Assembly: GCA_031284225.1 (NCBI GenBank)
Contig: JAITAH010000181.1
Span: 1 to 32,180 of the forward strand
Origin: Dysgonamonadaceae bacterium
GTDB taxonomy: Bacteria > Bacteroidota > Bacteroidia > Bacteroidales > Azobacteroidaceae
Length of the DNA stretch: 32,180 bases
Reading direction: 5' to 3'
Made by a program: the position numbers and the translations under genes
Shown: positions 25,730-32,180 of the stretch, one piece after another
How positions within the stretch are numbered: the stretch's first letter is position 1
Layout: each line of letters opens with the position of its first letter
The notes under the pieces: model-generated
Databases searched by the model: none
What the model was told of the DNA's origin: nothing
Seen by the model: the letters and a program-made list of their open reading frames with translations, nothing else

Positions 25730-25909
25730 ATTTTATTAGAGATTTATCCTGCAAAAATAACGTATCTTTTTTTACGAGGGATATAGATTTGTTCAAAAAT
25801 ATGGAAGTATGTACAAAATTAGTAACAATACTATTAGCCGAATTAAGATCGTGCTTGTTTAATCCGCCCGCTCATTTGCGAAAAATTTGCGCGAGGTGCG
25901 ATCTGATTT
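25730..25909 (-). promoter_or_regulatory. 180-base intergenic region, possible internal PUL promoter
   Basis: This is by far the widest gap between PUL genes in the window. On the minus strand TATTTTTG (25752-25759) matches TAnnTTTG, 23 bases before the GH42 ATG; two more matches lie further upstream. The region is AT-rich, so chance matches are likely, and no well-spaced TTTG -33 box was found. I see no convincing gene or strong hairpin in it. Confidence 0.3.
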
Positions 25910-28477
25910 CTAATCGACGCATAATTCCTGTTCCCGAATCTGTACCGGCCCCAACAATCCCGAAGGTACCGTATCCCATTGGTCGTATGTCGTTTTTTTG
26001 TACTGAATATCCACAAAATTGACGTCGTGAAAGATACGCCACTCTACGCCTCGGCGGTCGTAATCGGCAATTCGATTGGCCGGTAAATTGGTAACGTCTA
26101 TTTCCAGCCGGTTTTCGCCGTTTTTTAAATAAGCGCCGACAAGCGTTTCAAAGGGTGCGGCAAACAAGGTGGCGACTTTTTTCCCATTGATCCAAACCGC
26201 CGCGCTTTCGCGTACATCGCCCAAAGAAAGTAAATATTCTTTGCCTGCTTCTTTTTTGAAATAAAATGTTTTAGAATATCGAGCCGTTGCCATGTTTACT
26301 TTTAGCGTGTCGTTCGGCAAATCTGTCCACGAACCGATTTTGTCTAATTGGAAGGTTTGTTTGACTTCGGGTTCACTTTCAATAAATTCCAGCTTCCAAT
26401 TTTCGTTCCAAGCAAACGTTTTTCCTGTCGATTGCCAATATATCCAAGGTTCAGAATCAATCTCTTTGTCTGTAAACGTTTTCAAAATCATGGATTGTCC
26501 GGGTTTAAGCTGCATAAACACTTCCGTTCGTCCGTCGCTTTGCCGGAGGTTGGCTTTGCCTTTTTTACCGGTCATCGGATCGAAGAAAACGGCGCTTTTG
26601 GCATTTACACCCAAAGTTATCCAATTGTTTACCGGGTTATTTTTCAGCATGGTAAAGAAATAAATATATCCTGTTTCATGTTTGCGGCGAATCAGATTTC
26701 CGCCATAATCGGCGCCAAACGATTCTCGGCAGGAATTGAATTTTGCCGGCAGAGACGCGAGGAATTGTGTTCCGGCGTTAACCGCCGTAGGCTCTGTGCG
26801 CAAGCGTTTCATGATTTCCGCAAACGCTTTCCGCCTTTCCTCCAAACGGAACAAGCCGGGAACATCTTCGGGATATTGACCGGCAAAAATAATGGTTGCG
26901 CCTTGCTCGACCAATGCGTATATTTTCGAAAGCGTTTCAAGCGGTATCCGTTTAACGGAAGGAAGAATCAAGGCTTTATAAACGCTTCCGTCTTTGGTCT
27001 TTATGCTGCCGTTTTCGACGGAACAGGTTTGCAGGAAAAGGTCGGAAATGTAGTCCGCATCAAAGCCGGCGTTCAAAATTGTTTCGACCGATTCGTCCCA
27101 ACACGGTAAGTCATGAAGGACGTCGTGAATCGTAAAGGACAAATAATAATTGCCTCGCTTTTCATGCCATATATCTTGCATGGGAAAATAAAGCAGAAAA
27201 TCGGCATCAGGTACGCCGTTTTGCAGAAAAGATTGCGTACGAGCAATATAATCGAAAAAAGCGGGAGCATCTCGCCAAATACTGTTGGTCGGAGACATAT
27301 CTACCGAGGCATAAAATTTCCATCCCGGCCAGGGAGCATCCAGGGGAGAGTAAGTGGTTCCGTGGAAAAAGATATGATTGACGCCCGCTGTGAACATCTT
27401 GTCGATTTCCGGTTTAGCTTGCGATAAAGAAGTACGGAAATGTTCGGAGAGCCAGGTAAGCGTTTCGGAGGAAGTATATTTTTTCCCCGTGATGTGCGCC
27501 GCCGAGGAAGCGAATTTCAGAATCATCGAATGGCTATCATTCTGCTTACGGATAGAATCTTTGCGCAAACCGGGAATATCAAAGTCGGTGATACCGAACG
27601 ATTCGCATTCGGGAATATCCACCAAAGCGTACAAATCGATCAGGTTGGCCGGAGAACCGTGCGCTTGATTCCGGGTGGTAACGCCGTGGCTGTGCGCCCA
27701 GTCTGTCCAGACTTGCGTAAAATGATCTCTCAACAGTTCCGAAACGGTTTCGCGATAATCGGCAACGACACGAGCAGAAATATCCGTAGCGCCGTCGGCC
27801 AACAATTCGGGAAAATAATCCTGCAGCCGATATCCGCGTCTTTGTTCAAATTCTTCCAACAGCGTCGGCGTCCAATTGGCGCCATACACTTCATACGAAT
27901 CGTTAAAAAAGCTGTGCGGAAACGGCGTCTGATTTTTGGCAAAGGCTTTATCGAATTTAGCCAAATACCGTTGAACGGCGTCTTTATTCAAATGGTCGAA
28001 AACATATCCCTGTCCGCCGGGGGCTGCCCGTTTCACTTGTTGCCGGGTTTTTCCGATTTCCAGTTGATGGTTGTGAAAAATCGCTTTAGTAGCCGCATCT
28101 TGATCAGAAACTTCCGGACCTCCGAATGGCCAACCGGTTCCGGTATTCATATCTACGCTCATATTCAAACGTTTGGCTTCCGATTCGGTGAATGCCAGCA
28201 TGTTCATCCATCGGGGCGAAAGATAATCAATGTAGTGCATTTCTCTACCTTTTACTCCGTAAACAGGCGTAATCTCTACGCCGCCGACGCCTGCTCGACT
28301 TAAGGCTTCCAGATTACCGGTCAGATTGAGGGAATCGACGTCGCTGCCCAACCACCACCAGCGTGTCCAAGGTTTAGCTTCGCGCGTGATTTCCGGCCAA
28401 TCGGTATCATCCTGAGCGAAAGAACATCCTGAAAAGAACAGGAAAAGAACCGATGTATATGCTATTAACTGTTTCAT
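25910..28477 (-). CDS. GH106 alpha-L-rhamnosidase, predicted lipoprotein
   Basis: The 855-residue protein starts with a lipoprotein signal (lipobox FSGC, Cys18). GH106 features seen: PWTRWWWLGSDVD near 36-48, LSRAGVGGVEITPVYG, MSVDMNTGTGWPFGGP, FNDSYEVYGANWTPTLLEEFEQRRGY, QAHGSPANLIDLYA, the acidic segment PECESFG (Glu290, Glu292), SSETLTWL (Glu338) and GVNHIFFHGTTYSP. A C-terminal galactose-binding-like sandwich has WINGKKVATLF and NGENRLEIDVTNLPANR. GH106 enzymes cleave terminal alpha-L-rhamnose by inversion; which Glu is acid or base needs alignment. It is somewhat shorter than the large B. theta RG-II member. The start is 12 bases after the CE12 stop. Confidence 0.92.
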   Translation of the reverse strand: MKQLIAYTSVLFLFFSGCSFAQDDTDWPEITREAKPWTRWWWLGSDVDSLNLTGNLEALSRAGVGGVEITPVYGVKGREMHYIDYLSPRWMNMLAFTESEAKRLNMSVDMNTGTGWPFGGPEVSDQDAATKAIFHNHQLEIGKTRQQVKRAAPGGQGYVFDHLNKDAVQRYLAKFDKAFAKNQTPFPHSFFNDSYEVYGANWTPTLLEEFEQRRGYRLQDYFPELLADGATDISARVVADYRETVSELLRDHFTQVWTDWAHSHGVTTRNQAHGSPANLIDLYALVDIPECESFGITDFDIPGLRKDSIRKQNDSHSMILKFASSAAHITGKKYTSSETLTWLSEHFRTSLSQAKPEIDKMFTAGVNHIFFHGTTYSPLDAPWPGWKFYASVDMSPTNSIWRDAPAFFDYIARTQSFLQNGVPDADFLLYFPMQDIWHEKRGNYYLSFTIHDVLHDLPCWDESVETILNAGFDADYISDLFLQTCSVENGSIKTKDGSVYKALILPSVKRIPLETLSKIYALVEQGATIIFAGQYPEDVPGLFRLEERRKAFAEIMKRLRTEPTAVNAGTQFLASLPAKFNSCRESFGADYGGNLIRRKHETGYIYFFTMLKNNPVNNWITLGVNAKSAVFFDPMTGKKGKANLRQSDGRTEVFMQLKPGQSMILKTFTDKEIDSEPWIYWQSTGKTFAWNENWKLEFIESEPEVKQTFQLDKIGSWTDLPNDTLKVNMATARYSKTFYFKKEAGKEYLLSLGDVRESAAVWINGKKVATLFAAPFETLVGAYLKNGENRLEIDVTNLPANRIADYDRRGVEWRIFHDVNFVDIQYKKTTYDQWDTVPSGLLGPVQIREQELCVD

Positions 28478-28489
28478 ACATTTATTTGT

Positions 28490-29707
28490 TTAATTTCCAT
28501 CCGGTTTATCAATCTCTATAAACGGACTTAAAGGTAATGAAAATTTCTGAAAGTCATCCGGTTGGCTCGGATTAAAAGTGTGGACGTCGGCACGTAAATA
28601 CCGTAAAATATCGGTCAGATGCTTTTGCCGGACGCCTTCTATTACACAACGGGCTATCTCATAACCTCCGAAAGCATTGAAATGGGTATTGTCTTCCAAG
28701 GCATTGGGTTGATTGGGAAATGTTCCCGCCGGATAATGTACAAATGCTTTCAATGAATTATTTTCTCCTAACGCTTCATACAACGTTTTGCTCATCTGAT
28801 GAAGATCTATCAACGGTACTTTTTCATTTTCAGCTAATTTTCGAACCGCATCGGGATATTCGCCATGCGTATTGACGATTTCGCCTTTTTCATCGAACCG
28901 TCGCCTTTGTACCGGCGTAAGTAATACCGGATACATTCCCTGTTTCCGGGCTTCGGCAATAAAGATTTTCAGACTTTCGGCGAAAGAAGTCCAGGGGCCA
29001 ATTCCTTCACCGGTCTGCTTTTGGTCGTTATGACCAAATTCCACAAAAAGATAATCGCCGGCGTGGGCTTGCGTCAGTAGTTTTTCCAAACGCCCGGCCG
29101 CAATGAACGTGTTGGCGGATTCGCCGGACTCGGCATAATTGGCAAAAGCAATTCCCCGGCCGAAAAAACGGGGAATCATTTGTCCCCAACCGCACCAAGG
29201 CTCGTTGTCCTGATCAACAACCGTAGAATTGCCACAAAGGAAAACGGTCAAGGGGCGTTCTGCCGTCCGAATTCGAATGCGTTGTACGCTGGGATGCGTA
29301 CCGGTAAATTCCAAATTCAGCTTATCGTCCCAATTCCATTTGTTTCGCTCCCGCGCCTTCAGACGCGTCTCTTTGTCCGGTCGAATCTGTTTGTTCCGAA
29401 TATTTATGGTGAACGACTGTTCGCTGGTTTCTCCTTTTTCTGTTTTTATTTTTTCGAGAAATAAACGCCGGGATTCGCCTCGCACCGTTGTTTCGGATAT
29501 TTTATCCGAATGACCTAACCAGAGCGTTACATCGTAATTTCCTTCGGGTAAACAGGTCGAAAAAATGAACGCTTCGTTGTCCGGCGGCAGTTGAAAATCG
29601 ACCCCTAAAGTATATGTACTGTCCACAAAACCGCCTTCGAGCGAATCGTTTGCCAACAGGGGGGTAGCTATCAGGAGTAACGGAACGATTAATTTGTTTA
29701 GAATCAT
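28490..29707 (-). CDS. CE12-type rhamnogalacturonan acetylesterase (SGNH hydrolase)
   Basis: The 405-residue exported protein (MILNKLIVPLLLIATPLLA) has an N-terminal beta-sandwich (about 20-150; GNYDVTLWLGHSD, VQRIRIRTAERP) and a C-terminal SGNH domain. Block I is LCGNSTVVDQ with nucleophile Ser161, where Asn replaces Asp of the usual GDS. Gly in block II sits in ESGESANTF, block III is EFGHNDQ (226-228) and block V is DNTH with Asp339 and His342. CE12 enzymes remove O-acetyl groups from galacturonate of rhamnogalacturonan, opening it to hydrolases and lyases. It follows susD after 81 bases containing a large hairpin and precedes GH106 by 12 bases. Confidence 0.9.
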   Translation of the reverse strand: MILNKLIVPLLLIATPLLANDSLEGGFVDSTYTLGVDFQLPPDNEAFIFSTCLPEGNYDVTLWLGHSDKISETTVRGESRRLFLEKIKTEKGETSEQSFTINIRNKQIRPDKETRLKARERNKWNWDDKLNLEFTGTHPSVQRIRIRTAERPLTVFLCGNSTVVDQDNEPWCGWGQMIPRFFGRGIAFANYAESGESANTFIAAGRLEKLLTQAHAGDYLFVEFGHNDQKQTGEGIGPWTSFAESLKIFIAEARKQGMYPVLLTPVQRRRFDEKGEIVNTHGEYPDAVRKLAENEKVPLIDLHQMSKTLYEALGENNSLKAFVHYPAGTFPNQPNALEDNTHFNAFGGYEIARCVIEGVRQKHLTDILRYLRADVHTFNPSQPDDFQKFSLPLSPFIEIDKPDGN

Positions 29708-29735
29708 GACCTTGTTTTTATTTGTGGATTTAAAT

Positions 29736-29776
29736 AAAGAATAAGGTACAGGGATGTAGCCTGCACCTTACTCTTC
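29736..29776 (-). ncRNA. 17-bp stem-loop in the mRNA between susD and the CE12 gene
   Basis: Arms at 29760-29776 (5' in the minus-strand RNA) and 29736-29752 flank a 7-base loop. In the PUL-sense RNA all 17 positions pair, 14 Watson-Crick and 3 G-U; in the opposite strand the three become A-C mismatches, so the structure is favoured only in the sense transcript. The 3' arm is U-rich (CCUUAUUCUUUAUUU). Such susD-distal hairpins could act as an attenuating terminator or as a stem that stabilises the susCD part of the message. Confidence 0.7.
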
Positions 29777-29788
29777 TCCGGTTTTATT

Positions 29789-31867
29789 TTAATAGCCCGG
29801 ATTTTGCAACGCCGTTTTTTGTTCGTCGGTCAGCGCAGAGCCATCTTCATTGATCAGACTATCAATGAACGATTGTGGAATTGGACGATACAAATGGCGA
29901 TCATTCAGCGTGTTTGAAGCTTTCGTTTCCGTATTGAAAAACATCGTGCGACGGACGAGCAATTTCGTGCGGGCCAAGTCTTCCCAACGGAGGAATTCGC
30001 CGTTCAGCTCGCGAGTGCGTTCGTTCATGATGAAGTTCAACATGCGGTCGAAATCGCCGGAGCAATTCAGTTTTCTTAATATATACTCATCTTCCTTAGG
30101 AAGCTGATTTATGCTGCTCACCGTCAGGTTAGTCGCATTGCTGAAATCGCTCACGCCGGTCGAAATAACATACGTGTTCTTCTTGCTATACGCTTTATAC
30201 ATGGTGGCGTTAGCGCCTTGGGTGAACATGGATGTACTCTCGTATGCTCCCTGACCGTCCTGATGCCGCGTCCGATCTTCATTGGATTTATACTGCGCCC
30301 GTTGACGCACCTTGTTGATCGGGTCGAGGGCTTCCTGATATTTACCCTGACGCACAAGGGCTTCCGCCTTGATCAAATAGGTTTCTGCGACGCGGGCAAG
30401 AACGCCGTCGCGGTAACTGTTGCCGCTTTCCGAAGTACGGGTGCCGTCTTCAAATTTGGAAAGACCTACATAGCCGTTTTTAGGAACAGCTACAACGGCA
30501 TTTTTGGAGTTGTTTTGCACCCGCCATTGACCACTGGCATTGCCGTTATAATGAACGACAGCATTGGGAACTACTTTGCCTTCAAATTCAAAGTCCGATT
30601 CGCCGACAAGCGCAAAATGGTTGTTATTCCACGCCGGATCCCAATGGTAAGTAATCGTAGAGCCATCTTCGGACACCGATCCGTTGGGAATAAACACAAT
30701 AACCGGATCGCCGATGGCAATACTGTAATTTTCGCCGGTATTATTATTTTTTACATTAGCGGTCTTATTGGCATTGTAAATAGTACGTGTTGACTTCCAG
30801 AAACGGGAGTCATTCACTTTGTCGTAAGAAAGGATATTATATTCTGTGGGGCGGCAACGTTGGTAGTTGTGTCCGATCCAAGGCCCACGAGTAATCCAAG
30901 CGCCGAAAGCGCCATTGTGGAATTGGCAATTCCAGTAAAAGAAATTACGGTTACCGTAACGTCCTTGCGTAGAACCGTTATCAAATTCGGCGGCCATCAG
31001 GATTTCCGGCAGCGTTTCGGCGTCGCAATTCACGCCTGTCCAGTTAGCAAACAGGTCGGCGTAATCGGAAGCCAAAGCGCGATGTCCGATCACATCATCG
31101 CAAAGCGTAATAATACGCGCGAGGTCGGCTGTTTTGTAGGCGCTGTTCCAAGAATCGTTGCGTTCGCTGACGCGAAGCAAAAGCGCCTTGGCGAGGAAAT
31201 GGGCGGCCGTGTATTTGGTCCATCCAAGTTTACCGCGACGGCTGACGTCGCTCTGCTCCGGAAGCAATTCGTAAGCGGCTTGAAGATCTTCAATAATCTG
31301 CGCCAAACATTCCTCTTCGCTTGCACGGGTAAATGTACGTACAACGCCTTCCGAAGGTTCGGTACGCAATACTACGCCGCCATATTGGGAAACCAAACGG
31401 AAGTAATTATAACCGCGGAGGAAATGGCCTTCACCCAATACCAAATCACGAACGCTTGCATTCGATACCGAACTGGCATTAGCAATGACGGTATTGGCCG
31501 AAGATATGCCATAATAGAGTTGATCCCACAAGGCTTGCGGAGTAGGCACATTCGCATTCATACCGGTGGTAATGGCGCCTAACCGGGCGTCATACAGCAT
31601 CCAAGGTTCGGAAGTAGCGTCGGTACCCATTTCAAATTCGTCCGTTCCGTAAGAAGTGATACCGTAAGCCCACTCGTATGCAAACAACCAACGTCCGTTG
31701 GAATAGAGCGAACCGGCCAACTCAACGATACCTTGCTCCGTTTTCAGATAGTCGCTCAGGTATCCGCTTTTATATTCTTCGTCCAGAAAACTTTCGGAAC
31801 AAGAAGGGAATGAAACGGAGAGCGTAACCGCTACTAAGCCTCCCCATATATATTTATTCAGTTTCAT
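29789..31867 (-). CDS. susD: SusD/RagB-family outer-membrane glycan-binding lipoprotein
   Basis: The 692-residue protein carries a lipoprotein signal (MKLNKYIWGG then SFPSC, lipobox Cys23). SusD features include FLDEEYKSGY, LRGYNYFRLVSQYGGVVL, KYTAAHFLAKALLLRVSE, RVAETYLIKAEALVRQGKYQ followed by INKVRQRA, and the C-terminal MNERTRELNGEFLRWEDLAR and LYRPIPQSFID. SusD forms the lid of the SusC transporter and binds oligosaccharides at the cell surface. It is longer than most (about 500-600 residues). I chose the ATG at 31867, which starts the signal peptide; ATGs at 31873 and 31897 are in frame upstream. It directly follows the SusC gene. Confidence 0.95.
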   Translation of the reverse strand: MKLNKYIWGGLVAVTLSVSFPSCSESFLDEEYKSGYLSDYLKTEQGIVELAGSLYSNGRWLFAYEWAYGITSYGTDEFEMGTDATSEPWMLYDARLGAITTGMNANVPTPQALWDQLYYGISSANTVIANASSVSNASVRDLVLGEGHFLRGYNYFRLVSQYGGVVLRTEPSEGVVRTFTRASEEECLAQIIEDLQAAYELLPEQSDVSRRGKLGWTKYTAAHFLAKALLLRVSERNDSWNSAYKTADLARIITLCDDVIGHRALASDYADLFANWTGVNCDAETLPEILMAAEFDNGSTQGRYGNRNFFYWNCQFHNGAFGAWITRGPWIGHNYQRCRPTEYNILSYDKVNDSRFWKSTRTIYNANKTANVKNNNTGENYSIAIGDPVIVFIPNGSVSEDGSTITYHWDPAWNNNHFALVGESDFEFEGKVVPNAVVHYNGNASGQWRVQNNSKNAVVAVPKNGYVGLSKFEDGTRTSESGNSYRDGVLARVAETYLIKAEALVRQGKYQEALDPINKVRQRAQYKSNEDRTRHQDGQGAYESTSMFTQGANATMYKAYSKKNTYVISTGVSDFSNATNLTVSSINQLPKEDEYILRKLNCSGDFDRMLNFIMNERTRELNGEFLRWEDLARTKLLVRRTMFFNTETKASNTLNDRHLYRPIPQSFIDSLINEDGSALTDEQKTALQNPGY

Positions 31868-31902
31868 ATTCATTATATTTATTGTATTTATTATCATTAA
31901 AG

Positions 31903-32180
31903 TTAAAAAGTAACATCAAGCCCTACTGTCCATCCCTGATTGTAGGTAGCGCCGCCCAAATCCAAATCGATGAAGTTTACGCTGGAATAGATGGTAAACG
32001 GATTATTCGCTTGAACATACACCTTCAGATTGGAGAGGCCGGCCTTACGGATAATGTTGCCGGGCAAAATATAACCCAAGGATAGGTTTCGCATCTTCAA
32101 GAAATTAGCTTCACGGAAGCCCAAGAGGTTTGCATAAGCGTCGCCGCCCGATTCATTATAGACCGGCTTTTGATACTCGG
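31903..32180 (-). CDS. susC: SusC/RagA-family TonB-dependent transporter, C-terminal fragment (5' end outside window)
   Basis: Ninety-two codons are visible, continuing beyond the window. The sequence EYQKPVYNESGGDAYANLL, LKMRNLSLGYILPG, LSNLKVYVQANNPFTIYSSV and the terminal NQGWTVGLDVTF are the standard last strands of SusC outer-membrane barrels, with the final Phe used for barrel assembly. It is predicted to import the pectic oligosaccharide using energy from an ExbB-ExbD-TonB complex. It ends just before susD (35 bases to the chosen start) and would be the first known gene of the PUL transcript. Confidence 0.93.
   Translation of the reverse strand, partial: EYQKPVYNESGGDAYANLLGFREANFLKMRNLSLGYILPGNIIRKAGLSNLKVYVQANNPFTIYSSVNFIDLDLGGATYNQGWTVGLDVTF

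Noticed and set aside
25789..26022. A 77-codon plus-strand ORF in the GH106-GH42 gap
   Set aside because: Nearly half of it is antisense to the GH106 end and the rest has no recognisable feature.
26348..28303. Long plus-strand ORFs opposite GH106
   Set aside because: They are shadows of a clear GH106 gene with matching motifs throughout.
1..32180. tRNA, rRNA, riboswitch or transposase
   Set aside because: No cloverleaf, rRNA-like, known riboswitch or transposase sequence was recognised on either strand.

Overview
The window comes from a member of the Bacteroidota, most likely a Bacteroidales lineage outside Bacteroides proper. The support is a SusC/SusD pair with a polysaccharide utilisation locus (PUL), weak or absent Shine-Dalgarno sites, several TAnnTTTG-like -7 boxes, an exbB-exbD-tonB cluster, a stand-alone MnmD methyltransferase, and a BspA-like leucine-rich repeat protein with a type IX secretion (T9SS) sorting domain. 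T9SS cargo is typical of Porphyromonas/Tannerella/Dysgonomonas/Paludibacter-type lineages. Species cannot be named from the sequence.

Layout: (1) 1-2013, minus, a 3'-truncated RecQ-type helicase fused to a ComF-like phosphoribosyltransferase domain, visibly more AT-rich than the rest. (2) 2122-2490, minus, the C-terminal ACT-like part of a Bacteroidales CBS protein with its CBS domains missing. (3) 2584-4512, plus, an ExbB-ExbD-TonB energy-transduction operon ending in a strong palindromic terminator. (4) 4666-5480, minus, a BspA-like LRR/T9SS gene broken by one missing base. (5) 5507-8129, minus, a tightly overlapping cysS-thioesterase-mnmD block; a 28-bp perfect palindrome forms the end of mnmD. 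(6) 8373-14304, plus, a His/Cys-rich small protein followed by a CusB/CusA/TolC-type tripartite heavy-metal efflux system. (7) 14366 to the window end, minus, a PUL read as SusC, SusD, CE12 acetylesterase, GH106 rhamnosidase, GH42 galactosidase, GH105 unsaturated uronyl hydrolase, PL22-like propeller lyase, L-rhamnose mutarotase, GH2, and a tandem GH28-GH28 protein.

The PUL gene content fits uptake and dismantling of rhamnogalacturonan I-type pectin. SusCD binds and imports oligosaccharides, CE12 removes acetyl groups, GH42/GH2 would trim galactose-type side chains, GH106 and GH28 would alternately remove rhamnose and galacturonate, GH105 and the PL22-like protein would act on lyase products, and RhaM interconverts L-rhamnose anomers in the cytoplasm. 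No endo-acting rhamnogalacturonan lyase (PL9/PL11) and no regulator lies inside the window; either may lie beyond position 32180.

The points most worth a second look are the 17-bp stem hairpin between susD and the enzyme genes, which pairs fully only in the PUL-sense RNA; the RecQ-phosphoribosyltransferase fusion; the tandem GH28 protein, whose two catalytic modules have different active-site signatures; the secreted PL22-like protein; the palindromic repeat that became the C-terminus of MnmD; and the truncated CBS-ACT gene, which may mark a deletion junction. No tRNA, rRNA, CRISPR array or transposase gene was seen, and no gene-free stretch exceeds 300 bases.
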